Below the pieces are notes generated by a model. It was not told the DNA's origin. It did no database searches and saw nothing but the letters and a program-made list of their open reading frames with translations. 10,838 nucleotides of DNA from Acidobacteriaceae bacterium (GTDB lineage Bacteria > Acidobacteriota > Terriglobia > Terriglobales > Acidobacteriaceae), in NCBI GenBank assembly GCA_025929125.1, contig JAICMT010000020.1:1-10838 (forward strand), in the 5' to 3' direction. Of the stretch, positions 1 to 7,229 are shown piece by piece. Numbering within the stretch: position 1 is the first letter of the stretch; every line of letters begins with the position of its first letter. The translations under genes were made by a program, and so were the position numbers.

Positions 1-867
1 GCGCAGGCTGGATGGCTCATAAAGAAATCGGTGCTTGAGCTCGGCGGAAGTGATCCCTTGATTGTGATGCCCTCGGCAGATCTCGACATCGCAGTGGAGA
101 CGGCGGTCAAAGCGCGGTGCATCAACAATGGCCAATCCTGTATTGCAGCCAAGCGGTTTATCGTGGCCGAGAAGATCCACGACGAGTTCGCATCCAGGTT
201 CGTCGCCGGGATGCAGCGGCTGAAGATTGGCGATCCCATGCGGGAGGACACCGACATCGGCCCGCTTGCCACGCCTGCGCAGGTGTCTGAAGTGGAGGCC
301 CAGGTGCGGGCAGCCGTGGAAGCAGGAGGCCGAGTTTTGACCGGAGGAGGACGCGTCTCCGGTCCAGGAAACTATTTTCAGCCGACGGTGATCGTGGACA
401 TTCCGCGAAGCGCTCCGGTATACCGGCAGGAGATCTTCGGGCCGGTCGCGATATTGCTCCGGTCCAGCGGCATCGACGAGGCGATTGAAATTGCAAACGA
501 CACCCCGTTCGGCTTGGGCGCTTCCGTATGGACGCGGGACTACGAGGAGGAGCGGCGATTCGTCGCGGAGCTGGAGTCCGGAGCGGTATTTGTGAATGCA
601 ATGGTCGCGAGCGACCCCAGGTTACCCTTCGGTGGAATCAAACATTCCGGGTATGGCCGGGAGCTGTCGGCCGCGGGAATGCGCGAGTTCATGAATACCA
701 AGACTGTTCTGATTGCAGCGGACAGGCCACAGGAGACGATAGCGGAATCCAAGGCGGAGCCGCTGCAAGATGCAGCGGCTGGGGCGGCCACGCCGATGCA
801 GTCAGAGGGTCACCAACAACGGCCGAGGGTAGTGATTCGGCTCAAGAGTCGCGGGCGGCGGGTATAA
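1..867 (+). CDS. Aldehyde dehydrogenase, succinate-semialdehyde dehydrogenase type (5' end outside window)
   Basis: This is the C-terminal 288 residues of an NAD(P)-dependent aldehyde dehydrogenase; the frame is open through the left edge, so the N-terminal cofactor-binding half is missing. Visible family motifs are LELGGSDP (general-base Glu region) at window residues 12-19 and NNGQSCIAAKRF with the catalytic Cys at residue 47 (codon 139-141). EIFGPV and LPFGGIKHSGYGREL follow near the C-terminus. The QSCIAAKRF context resembles succinate-semialdehyde dehydrogenases (GabD/Sad group), cytosolic enzymes oxidising succinate semialdehyde to succinate, for example in GABA breakdown. Other aldehydes cannot be excluded from this fragment. 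The family normally ends just after the equivalent of NTKTVLI; here about 50 more residues follow, rich in Ala, Gln and Glu and ending in a basic stretch (RLKSRGRRV). The gene converges on the receptor gene at 922. Family assignment is firm; substrate is inferred. Confidence 0.9.
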   Translation, partial: AQAGWLIKKSVLELGGSDPLIVMPSADLDIAVETAVKARCINNGQSCIAAKRFIVAEKIHDEFASRFVAGMQRLKIGDPMREDTDIGPLATPAQVSEVEAQVRAAVEAGGRVLTGGGRVSGPGNYFQPTVIVDIPRSAPVYRQEIFGPVAILLRSSGIDEAIEIANDTPFGLGASVWTRDYEEERRFVAELESGAVFVNAMVASDPRLPFGGIKHSGYGRELSAAGMREFMNTKTVLIAADRPQETIAESKAEPLQDAAAGAATPMQSEGHQQRPRVVIRLKSRGRRV

Positions 868-872
868 ACACC

Positions 873-904
873 GAAGCGCGAGCGTCGTAGAACGCCCGCG
901 CTTC
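873..904. terminator. Bidirectional hairpin between convergent genes
   Basis: An inverted repeat pairs GAAGCGCG (873-880) with CGCGCTTC (897-904). After one A/C mismatch the stem continues with GCG (882-884) against CGC (893-895), closing an 8-base loop. It lies 5 bases after the dehydrogenase stop codon and 17 bases beyond the receptor stop codon, where a shared terminator is expected. The plus-strand side has no T-run. On the minus strand the hairpin is followed by a T-rich TGTTTAT, so intrinsic termination is more credible for the receptor transcript. Its terminator role is inferred from position and stem strength. Confidence 0.55.
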
Positions 905-921
905 AGTTGAGTCCAACGGGT

Positions 922-3900
922 TTAGAAGTTCAGGTTTGCCTGCAGCGTGATGCGCCGAACAGAAGTGTCGCCGCCACCCCCGCCGCCGCGACCGCCGTAG
1001 AATCCGCCGATCGAAATGGACTGGCCAAAGCGCGGATTAGTCAACGAGCTGACTGGGACGGCGTAGGGAACCTGGTTGAAGAGGTTCGTCGCCTGAGCTC
1101 CAATGATCAGGGTGTATTTGTGGCCCGTGTTGCTCCCGCCAAATCCCCCACCTCCGAAACCGCCGCCTCCGAAACCGCCACCGCGACCGCCGCGGCCTCC
1201 GCCACCGGGTCCGCCGGGTCCACCGCCGCCGATGCCACGCGGGCCACCGGGACCGCCTGGTCCGCCGGGACCACCGCGGCGTTCCGCGGCCAAAGCAGCC
1301 TCAGTCTTGGGTCCGAACCCGAAGGCGCGGGAGAGCCGGAGGTTGATGCTGGATGACGCCGGCCCCGTGCAGGAGTTAATCGGAATCTGCTGATAACTCT
1401 CTCCCGGAACGTAACTTGTGCTCTGTGCTGGAATAGCGCTGACCCCGCCAGCGCTGAAGCTGGAAGCTACGCTGCAGTTACGGGCTGCTCCAGGAATCAG
1501 CAGAGGCCTGTCATTGATCAGGGTGTCGCCGTTCTCGTCAAGGCCGGTGGTAATGTTATACGGCGCCCCGGACTGGGCAATGATCATGGGAGCTGCCGAA
1601 AGCCGCCAGGGTAAGTTGAGGTTCCCACCCAGCGTCATCCGGTTATGCACCGCAAAAGCGGCACGGCCGTAGTCGGTCCGGGGATTGTAGGGATCCGTGA
1701 TGTTGCTGATATTCGAATTGGCCCAATTCGCTGAGTAGTACCCAAAGAGCGTGACTCCCTTGGGTGTGCGGACATTGATGCTGGTATTGATCTGGTTCTG
1801 CCGGAAGATTCCCTCCGACTGGTTCTCGAAGCGGAACGAGTTGTTCCCGGTCGGAAACACGCGAGTCATGAACTGGTGTTCGCCGCGCGCGTTCAGGTAC
1901 GTAAATGAGGCGTTGACGTACCTGCCGAGCTGCTGCTCGAGCGTCAGTGCGGACTGCATGGTGTATGCGCTGCGCAGCCCGGGGCCGGGGGTGTAAACGT
2001 TCGAGCGGCCCTGAACCCCTGACGCCGTCGTGCAAGGTGCGAGACTGGTTGGGGTGCACTGTGGACCGGGGTTCGTGTACACAATCGTGTTCTGATTCGA
2101 TCCATTGTTCTGGACGAGGTTCACAATGCTTCCCAGAGGAAAGCGGTTATAGAAGATGCCATAGCCGGCACGAATCACGGTAGTGGTTCTGCCGTTCTTG
2201 CGCGGCACTCCATATGCGAGCGAGACGCGGGGAGCCAGATCATGCGTACTGTTGATGTAATTCTCAGTTTCGTATCGACCACCGAAGCTGATGGTCAGGT
2301 TTGGCTTTACCTTCCAATCGTCCTCGGCATACAACCCGAGATCCGTCTCCCGAGCGCTTATGGTCGCCTTGTTGATGTAGGTTTTGGTGAACTGGAAGGG
2401 AACACCGCACTGGTAAGAAGAAATGTTCTGGCTCACGTTCGCGGTTGCGCAAACCTGAGTGACACCTGCAGCACAGTTCGATGGGCGGTTCGTCTGCGAT
2501 GGGTCGGTGCAGGGATCAAGCAGATACTCGTAGGTAAACGAGCCCACCGAGCCTGAATCGGAGCTTGAAGATTGCTGACTGCTGCGGAGCCGTCCACCCA
2601 GCCGTAGGAAGTTCTTCGCCAAAGCGATCGAAGTGTAGTTCTGGACTTCGATATGGTCCTCTACCGAGGTGTTGAGCGCGCCACCATTGGAGCCACCTCC
2701 GGTGAAGAAGCCTTGGACATTGATTCGCGGACCGGTATTGACTGGCGTCTGGGTGCTGGGGGAGCGCTGATACTCGAACCGCGTCTCGTTGATCACCCGC
2801 TCGCTCAGCAATTGCGTGTCGCTGACCTGCAGGGTAACTTCCGAGTCGGACGAGCTGTTCCCAAGTGTGGGCAACGAGGTGCCGCCGCCGTTCGAGGTCC
2901 GCGTGCCCTTCTCATACTGAAAACGCGTCGTCAATGTGTTCTTGCTTCCGATCGCGACGTCAACGCGCGGGCTAATCTCCCAGCGAGTCGAGGGGGCGGC
3001 TACCGCACGTCCAGCAGCGGGATACGCAAAGGCTCCGCAGCTCAGGTCGCCCGGAGCGCAGATCGTAGTTGAATTGGGCGAGCTGCTATAGATCGCCGTG
3101 GGGTTGATGATCGCGTTGTTCTGAATATCGCGATAGTTGCCGCTCAGCGTGAACGACATTCCGGAACGGATGGGGCCCGTCACGTTGCCCATCAGGAAAT
3201 TCGTGTGGTAGTCCGGCTGGTTGTTTGCAGCACCAAGGAAAGGCGAAGAGGTATTCAGGAACTTGCCGTTGTACTGGAATCCAAAGTTGCCATGGAATTG
3301 ATCCGTACCAGGTTTCGTGAAGACTTCGACACGGCCATAGCCGAGCTGGTCATACTGCGCGGAAAACGGGTTCGAATTGATTCGGATCTCACGAATGGAC
3401 GACTTCGGGGGAAGCGTGCCTCCGGTAAATCCATCAATGTAAATCTGACCGCCGTTCGGGCCCGCAGACGGGCCGGCCAGAGCAGTCAGCTCGCTCTGCA
3501 GATCGTCCGGATCGTCAGAGAGCGAGTTCAGTGCGTCTCCGCTGATCACAGTAGCGCTGGCGTTGCTCTCCGGATCGACGCTCAGCTGAGCAGTGTCGGT
3601 GGTGACATTAACCTGCTGTACCTGCTCTTGAAGCGCCATCTTCACGTCGGCGCTGACATTGGCTCCAGCCGTGACGCTGATGTTCTGCTTCACAAACACG
3701 GCGAATCCGGGGGCAGTCACGTTCAGCGTGTAGGTGCCGGGAGCTACGTTACGGAAAGTGTAGCTCCCGTCACTGCTCGAAGCGGTGCTCACGCCCTTGC
3801 CGGCAGCGGAGCTCAGTGTAACGTTTGCGCCCGGAATCAACGCATCATCGGGATCGAGTACCGTGCCATGAACCGTTCCGCCCGCCTGAGCGAACGCTGC

Positions 3901-3960
3901 CGAAGGCAAAGCAATGACAAGGCTCAACAAAAGAACCAACCAGCTATTTCGAAAGAACAT
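922..3960 (-). CDS. TonB-dependent outer-membrane receptor with carboxypeptidase-regulatory-like N-terminal domain (Oar type)
   Basis: A 1012-residue outer-membrane protein. Residues 1-24 form a signal peptide (hydrophobic LVLLLSLVIALP, AFA/Q cleavage site). Residues about 27-110 form a carboxypeptidase-regulatory-like beta-sandwich (GTVHGTVLDPDDALIPGANV ... GSYTFRNVAPGTYTLNVTAPGF). About 117-225 is a TonB plug (GQIYIDGFTGGTLPPKSSI ... YGRVEVFTKPGTDQFHG), and the rest is a beta-barrel ending in Phe. Such receptors import or bind large ligands using TonB energy; the ligand here is unknown. Two glycine-rich stretches lie in the last barrel part (896-942 and 985-997), and ten cysteines cluster in presumed extracellular loops. 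The frame is open to 4059, but the start at 3960 is chosen because it gives a clean signal peptide and has an AGGAG 5 bases upstream. It follows the DUF5666 gene by 34 bases and is probably co-transcribed. No TonB/ExbBD genes are in the window. Confidence 0.9.
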   Translation of the reverse strand: MFFRNSWLVLLLSLVIALPSAAFAQAGGTVHGTVLDPDDALIPGANVTLSSAAGKGVSTASSSDGSYTFRNVAPGTYTLNVTAPGFAVFVKQNISVTAGANVSADVKMALQEQVQQVNVTTDTAQLSVDPESNASATVISGDALNSLSDDPDDLQSELTALAGPSAGPNGGQIYIDGFTGGTLPPKSSIREIRINSNPFSAQYDQLGYGRVEVFTKPGTDQFHGNFGFQYNGKFLNTSSPFLGAANNQPDYHTNFLMGNVTGPIRSGMSFTLSGNYRDIQNNAIINPTAIYSSSPNSTTICAPGDLSCGAFAYPAAGRAVAAPSTRWEISPRVDVAIGSKNTLTTRFQYEKGTRTSNGGGTSLPTLGNSSSDSEVTLQVSDTQLLSERVINETRFEYQRSPSTQTPVNTGPRINVQGFFTGGGSNGGALNTSVEDHIEVQNYTSIALAKNFLRLGGRLRSSQQSSSSDSGSVGSFTYEYLLDPCTDPSQTNRPSNCAAGVTQVCATANVSQNISSYQCGVPFQFTKTYINKATISARETDLGLYAEDDWKVKPNLTISFGGRYETENYINSTHDLAPRVSLAYGVPRKNGRTTTVIRAGYGIFYNRFPLGSIVNLVQNNGSNQNTIVYTNPGPQCTPTSLAPCTTASGVQGRSNVYTPGPGLRSAYTMQSALTLEQQLGRYVNASFTYLNARGEHQFMTRVFPTGNNSFRFENQSEGIFRQNQINTSINVRTPKGVTLFGYYSANWANSNISNITDPYNPRTDYGRAAFAVHNRMTLGGNLNLPWRLSAAPMIIAQSGAPYNITTGLDENGDTLINDRPLLIPGAARNCSVASSFSAGGVSAIPAQSTSYVPGESYQQIPINSCTGPASSSINLRLSRAFGFGPKTEAALAAERRGGPGGPGGPGGPRGIGGGGPGGPGGGGRGGRGGGFGGGGFGGGGFGGSNTGHKYTLIIGAQATNLFNQVPYAVPVSSLTNPRFGQSISIGGFYGGRGGGGGGDTSVRRITLQANLNF
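1135..1275 (-). repeat. Glycine-rich coding repeat tract in receptor
   Basis: This tract encodes receptor residues 896-942, almost entirely Gly with Pro, Arg and Phe. It begins with four GGP triplets and ends with three GGGFG-type units. At DNA level two 15-base units (1151-1165 and 1166-1180) differ only at the last base, and a third at 1136-1150 is diverged. It falls between two predicted final barrel segments, so it is likely a loop. Repeats of this kind can change length by replication slippage, which is an inference here. Confidence 0.8.
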
Positions 3961-3965
3961 CCTCA

Positions 3966-3970
3966 CTCCT
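3966..3970 (-). promoter_or_regulatory. Ribosome binding site deciding the receptor start
   Basis: The minus-strand sequence TTAGGAGTGAGG precedes ATG at 3960, placing AGGAG 5 bases from the start. It supports the signal-peptide start over the longer frame beginning at 4059, which would overlap the upstream gene and bury the signal peptide. Confidence 0.75.
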
Positions 3971-3994
3971 AAGTAAAGAAAACAAGACCAAGAC

Positions 3995-5188
3995 TTACTC
4001 GCTATCGCCGCCGCCTGGCGCGCCGCCCATGCTCCATCCGGAGAGGTCCATGCCCCCATTCGGATTTGCGGTCAGGATGGGTTCAACCCCGGTCAACAGA
4101 GTCACCGCGGTCAACGTAGCGGAGCCGGGCGTAGGTTCTGTCGCAACAATCATTACGGCATCCCCTTTTTTTACGTCGGCAAGACCTTCACTAGGGAGAC
4201 GAGAAATCATCTGTGAAAGTTCACCGCCGCCGCCATTCATTCCACCACGACCTCCAGCCGGTCCTCCGCCTGCCGCAGGACCAGCTCCACCGCCCCGTGC
4301 CGGAGGACCATATCCCCGCCCGCCACCGGCCGGAGTTGTATTGTCCGCGCGGGAGGCAAACATCCGAGCAACTTGCGGCGGCACCTGCCGAATATTTGTA
4401 TTGGGGGTCACGTGGACGGTGACCACCTTTTTCGTGGCCAGATCCTTCAGCGTGATATCCCCCGATGAAGGATCGGCCGTAAGCACCAGCCCGGAAAGAT
4501 TCTTGAACGAGCCACTTACCACCTCCTCAGCCTTGACGCTGAGGCCGTCCGCCGACTTCTGACCACGTGCCTGCAATTGATCCCCGGTGTGTATCTCAGC
4601 CATGGTTCCCGGCTTGGCGTCCTGGTATTTGTTGGAGTCGCCGGAGAAGCGCTTGAACACGGTGCTGCCGGTGGTGCTCACGGTGTATTTACTTGTCCCT
4701 GATGCGACCACGATGGTCCCGGTACTCGGGTTGACCTCGCTTACGATGCCGCCAACGCCATTGGTTTTCCATTGCGACTGTTCGGCGGCGTTCTTCTGCG
4801 CGATATCCGAGGATTTCATCAGAATGATGCGCGAGGCGGAGAATGTCGCTGGAGTATCGCCGGCTTTACCGGTCACCAGGACACGATCGCCCGCGGAAAC
4901 GTCGGAAAGCTGGCTTGGCTGGGCAGTCTTCAAATCCGTACTGCCCGCGGCCAGTTTGACCACCTTGGTATCAGCGGAAGTCGACACGGCAACGGCCTGT
5001 CCCGCATCGGTTGTGAGCGTAATCGAGTCCCCGGCGATGGCCTTCACCGTACCGATCTGGCGGCCCGCTGCGGCCGCGGCTGGAGCTTGCGCCAAGGCCC
5101 TGGGAGCGTTCACCACAGGCAGCATCAGCATGAGGCCAAGAAATGGGACGGATCTAAGAGAGAATGCGGGTCGACGATAGATCATCAT
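3995..5188 (-). CDS. Secreted DUF5666-type protein with three modules and a glycine-rich insert
   Basis: A 397-residue exported protein of unknown function. Residues 1-33 form a signal peptide (Arg-rich start, hydrophobic VPFLGLMLMLPVV, ALA/Q site), followed by an Ala-rich linker. Three similar beta-rich modules follow, about 44-123, 146-226 and 232-365. Each opens with a G-x-V pattern (IGTVKAIAGDSITL, GGIVSEVNPSTGTIVV, SGLVLTADPSSGDITL) and carries a late G-D motif (AGDRVLVTG, TGDQLQARG, KGDAVMIVA). This matches the DUF5666 pattern, thought to be OB-fold-like; I recognise it by pattern only. The third module is interrupted by a Gly-rich tract at 288-322, and the C-terminus (GGAPGGGDSE) is also Gly-rich. 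There is no lipobox, so it is probably periplasmic or surface-exposed. The GAGGAG motif at 5201-5206 is 12 bases from the ATG, rather far, but an in-frame TAA just upstream (5195-5197) rules out a longer start. The receptor gene follows after 34 bases, suggesting the two proteins work together. Confidence 0.8.
   Translation of the reverse strand: MMIYRRPAFSLRSVPFLGLMLMLPVVNAPRALAQAPAAAAAGRQIGTVKAIAGDSITLTTDAGQAVAVSTSADTKVVKLAAGSTDLKTAQPSQLSDVSAGDRVLVTGKAGDTPATFSASRIILMKSSDIAQKNAAEQSQWKTNGVGGIVSEVNPSTGTIVVASGTSKYTVSTTGSTVFKRFSGDSNKYQDAKPGTMAEIHTGDQLQARGQKSADGLSVKAEEVVSGSFKNLSGLVLTADPSSGDITLKDLATKKVVTVHVTPNTNIRQVPPQVARMFASRADNTTPAGGGRGYGPPARGGGAGPAAGGGPAGGRGGMNGGGGELSQMISRLPSEGLADVKKGDAVMIVATEPTPGSATLTAVTLLTGVEPILTANPNGGMDLSGWSMGGAPGGGDSE
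4223..4327 (-). repeat. Glycine-rich coding tract in DUF5666-type protein
   Basis: This stretch encodes residues 288-322, mostly Gly with Ala, Pro and Arg, in irregular repeats such as GGGRG, ARGGGAG and AGGRGG. It sits inside the third module, between the segment ending in MFASRADNTT and the one starting ELSQMISRLP, so it is probably a flexible loop. Its composition resembles the tract in the neighbouring receptor, but the exact units differ. Confidence 0.75.
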
Positions 5189-5434
5189 GGTGACTTAGAT
5201 CTCCTCTAAAGCAGGGGATTCGCAGAGCGCCCCATACAGCGTTCCAGCAGTGGTCCCAAGCGCCAGACAGCTTCGGGGACACCTACTTCAAAATTACGTT
5301 AAGGATACGAATCGTGGGCTTAAAAGTTTCGATATAACCGTTGTATTTCGTAGACAGTACCTTGCCCAACTGGAGCGGAATCGGCTCCTCGGCTCCAGCT
5401 CTAACGCCACGGTTCCACAAGGTTTACCCGCACC
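5189..5434. other. Intergenic region between treZ and the DUF5666 gene
   Basis: This 246-base gap separates the treZ stop codon from the next start on the same strand. It is more AT-rich around 5285-5350 than the flanking genes, as expected for a promoter region. I found no convincing -35/-10 pair. The best minus-strand match, TTGGGC then TACAAC with an 18-base spacer (about 5347-5369), is weak. No RNA gene or riboswitch is recognisable. A promoter for the DUF5666-receptor pair is plausible here but not demonstrated. Confidence 0.4.
5370..5398 (-). terminator. Possible hairpin after treZ
   Basis: Read on the minus strand, CTGGAGC (5398-5392) pairs with GCTCCAG (5376-5370). Inside, GGAG can pair with TTCC across a CCGA loop, giving an imperfect extended stem. 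It lies about 37 bases after the treZ stop codon. No T-run follows, so it is at best a weak intrinsic terminator. It could instead protect the 3' end of the treZ message or be fortuitous. Confidence 0.3.
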
Positions 5435-7180
5435 TCACGATTCTGTGGAAAAAATCGCGATCCTGTCAGCCGGTATGCATGTTTTGCTGCCGATACGAAT
5501 CACGCCCTCGCCCGACGCGAGGGCCAGGTGAAACTCTTCGCGAATCTCGAACTCAGCCGTCTGATCTCCGAGGTTGAGGAAGACCTGAATGGTACCGCGC
5601 TCCATTCTCAGCCAGCGGCCCTCTTCGCTCCACCGAACCTTGGTGTGGCCCTTGTCTCCATCATTCAAGGCGGGCGTACTGCGGCGCAGCTGAATCAGCG
5701 AGTGCACCCATTCCAACATCTCTTTGTGAGTCCCTTGCTCTATCTCATCCCAATTCAGTTTAGACCGGGTAAACGTCTCCCGGTCTTCCGGGTCGGGCAC
5801 CTCTCTGCCGATAAAACCGAAGGCCGCAAACTCTCGCCTTCTCCCTTCGGAGACCAGACGCGCCATCTCAGGGTCCTCGTGATCCGCAAAATACTGAAAC
5901 GGAGTGGAGGCGGCAAACTCCTCGCCCTGAAATAGCAGCGGAACGAAAGGAGCGGTCAGCACCAGGCCAATCGCGGCCTTAGCGCGGCTCATCCCGACGA
6001 TATGCTCAAGGCGTTCACCAGTAGCCCGGTTCCCCACCTGATCGTGGTTCTGGATAAACCCAATGAAATGGTGTGCGGAGAGGCCGTCCACTGGCCTCCC
6101 GTGTTTGCGCAGGCGATAGCTCGAATACTCGCCGTCATACACAAAAATTTCCGTTAGGGACTTTGCCAGCTTTTCCATTGTGCCGAAGTCGTCATAGTAG
6201 CCGCGGCCGCCCTCTTCCACATGCAGCATGGTGAAGAGCGCATGATGGAAATCGTCGCTCCACTGTGCATCGATCCCGTAGCCGCCGGCTTCGCGAGGCC
6301 GCACGATCTTGGGATCGTTCAGGTCGCTCTCTGCGATCAGGACGAGCCGGGCTCCCAGCGTTGCCGCCACCACTTCGACCTCGGCAGAGAGCTGCTCCAG
6401 AAAGTGAACAGCAGAGCGGTCAACGAACTCATGCACTGCATCCAGCCGCAGACCATCAACATGGAAATCGCGCATCCACATGATCGCGTTATCGCAGAAG
6501 AATCGGCGGACCTCGTCACTGCCAGGCCCCTCAAAGTTCACCGCTTCGCCCCAGGGCGTGCAGTGACGGTTCGTGACGTACGGGCCGAACTTGCCGGTGT
6601 AGTTCCCAACCGGGCCAAAGTGGTTGTAGACCACATCGAGAAGGACAGCCAGGCCCCGAAGATGGCACGCATCGACAAAGCGCTTCAGCGCATTCGGGCC
6701 GCCGTAATTTTCCGTCACGGCAAACAGGTGCACCCCGTCATAGCCCCAGCCGCGGTCGCCAGCAAACTCCGCTACCGGCATCAGCTCCACGTGAGTGATC
6801 CCCAGGCCATGCAGAAAATCGAGCCTCTCAATCGCGCTATCAAAGGTTCCCTCAGCGGTGAAGGTCCCCACGTGCATTTCGTACAGAATCGCGCTGGCCA
6901 GCGGCGGAGCCTGCCAGCGGCTATCGTGCCATTGGAACGCGGCGTGGTCATAGACACGTGAGAGGCCGTGAACTCCGTTAGGCTGCCGCTGACTGCGCGG
7001 GTCTGGATAGGCCTGCGGATCCTCATCGAGGACGAAACCGTACTCCGATCCCGGGCCTGCCTGTTCTACCGAGGCGCGCCATCGGCCTCCCTGGTCAGGC
7101 CCTTGCATCGGGTGCAGGATTCCGTCGACCTGGACGCTCAACTTCTTCGCCTTGGGCGCCCAGACTTCAAACTCATGCAT
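5435..7180 (-). CDS. treZ: Malto-oligosyltrehalose trehalohydrolase (GH13)
   Basis: TreZ hydrolyses the alpha-1,4 bond next to the terminal trehalosyl unit made by TreY, releasing free trehalose and a shortened maltodextrin in the cytoplasm. The 581-residue protein has the expected order: an N-terminal beta-sandwich (EFEVWAPKAKKLSVQVDG), the GH13 barrel, and a C-terminal beta domain. Catalytic residues are visible: nucleophile D247 in GLRLDAVHEF, acid/base E284 in LIAESDLNDP, and D380 in FIQNHDQVGNR. Other signatures are YEMHVGTFTAEGTFDSAI, GWGYDGV and DVVYNHFGP. The frame is open to a possible start at 7207, but ATG at 7180 is preferred because AGGAG lies 8 bases upstream and TreZ proteins typically begin at this MHEF-VWAP motif. 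It starts 49 bases after the treY stop codon and shares its operon. No key residue is missing, so it should be active. Confidence 0.96.
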   Translation of the reverse strand: MHEFEVWAPKAKKLSVQVDGILHPMQGPDQGGRWRASVEQAGPGSEYGFVLDEDPQAYPDPRSQRQPNGVHGLSRVYDHAAFQWHDSRWQAPPLASAILYEMHVGTFTAEGTFDSAIERLDFLHGLGITHVELMPVAEFAGDRGWGYDGVHLFAVTENYGGPNALKRFVDACHLRGLAVLLDVVYNHFGPVGNYTGKFGPYVTNRHCTPWGEAVNFEGPGSDEVRRFFCDNAIMWMRDFHVDGLRLDAVHEFVDRSAVHFLEQLSAEVEVVAATLGARLVLIAESDLNDPKIVRPREAGGYGIDAQWSDDFHHALFTMLHVEEGGRGYYDDFGTMEKLAKSLTEIFVYDGEYSSYRLRKHGRPVDGLSAHHFIGFIQNHDQVGNRATGERLEHIVGMSRAKAAIGLVLTAPFVPLLFQGEEFAASTPFQYFADHEDPEMARLVSEGRRREFAAFGFIGREVPDPEDRETFTRSKLNWDEIEQGTHKEMLEWVHSLIQLRRSTPALNDGDKGHTKVRWSEEGRWLRMERGTIQVFLNLGDQTAEFEIREEFHLALASGEGVIRIGSKTCIPADRIAIFSTES

Positions 7181-7188
7181 GCTGCGCT

Positions 7189-7193
7189 CTCCT
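7189..7193 (-). promoter_or_regulatory. Ribosome binding site deciding the treZ start
   Basis: AGGAG on the minus strand lies 8 bases before ATG at 7180, whereas no comparable motif precedes the alternative start at 7207. It supports the shorter 581-residue product. Confidence 0.75.
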
Positions 7194-7229
7194 GTCGGTG
7201 TTTTCACCGCTGTGACGGGCGGCCCCCGC

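Noticed and set aside
907..1356. Plus-strand 149-codon open frame, Ala/Thr-rich
   Set aside because: It is antisense to the receptor C-terminus and its composition is explained by the reversed Gly-rich codons; no family motif is visible.
1103..1393. Plus-strand 96-codon open frame encoding a proline-rich (PPPKPPP) product
   Set aside because: It is the exact antisense of the Gly-rich tract in the receptor, where GGN codons read as NCC (Pro in this frame). There is no ribosome binding site and no independent signature.
4587..5180. Plus-strand 197-codon open frame opposite the DUF5666 gene
   Set aside because: The opposing frame has a signal peptide and repeated modules and is clearly the real gene; the antisense frame shows no recognisable domain.
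5305..5369. Candidate promoter elements for the DUF5666 gene
   Set aside because: The best -35/-10 combinations match only about half of the consensus bases, so I do not annotate a promoter as a separate feature.
5304..5501. Ten-base repeat GATACGAATC at 5304-5313 and 5492-5501
   Set aside because: One copy lies inside treZ coding sequence and the other in the gap; two 10-base copies without further extension or symmetry are compatible with chance.
6221..6961. Plus-strand 246-codon open frame opposite treZ
   Set aside because: It is fully antisense to the conserved TreZ catalytic core; long antisense frames are common in GC-rich genes.
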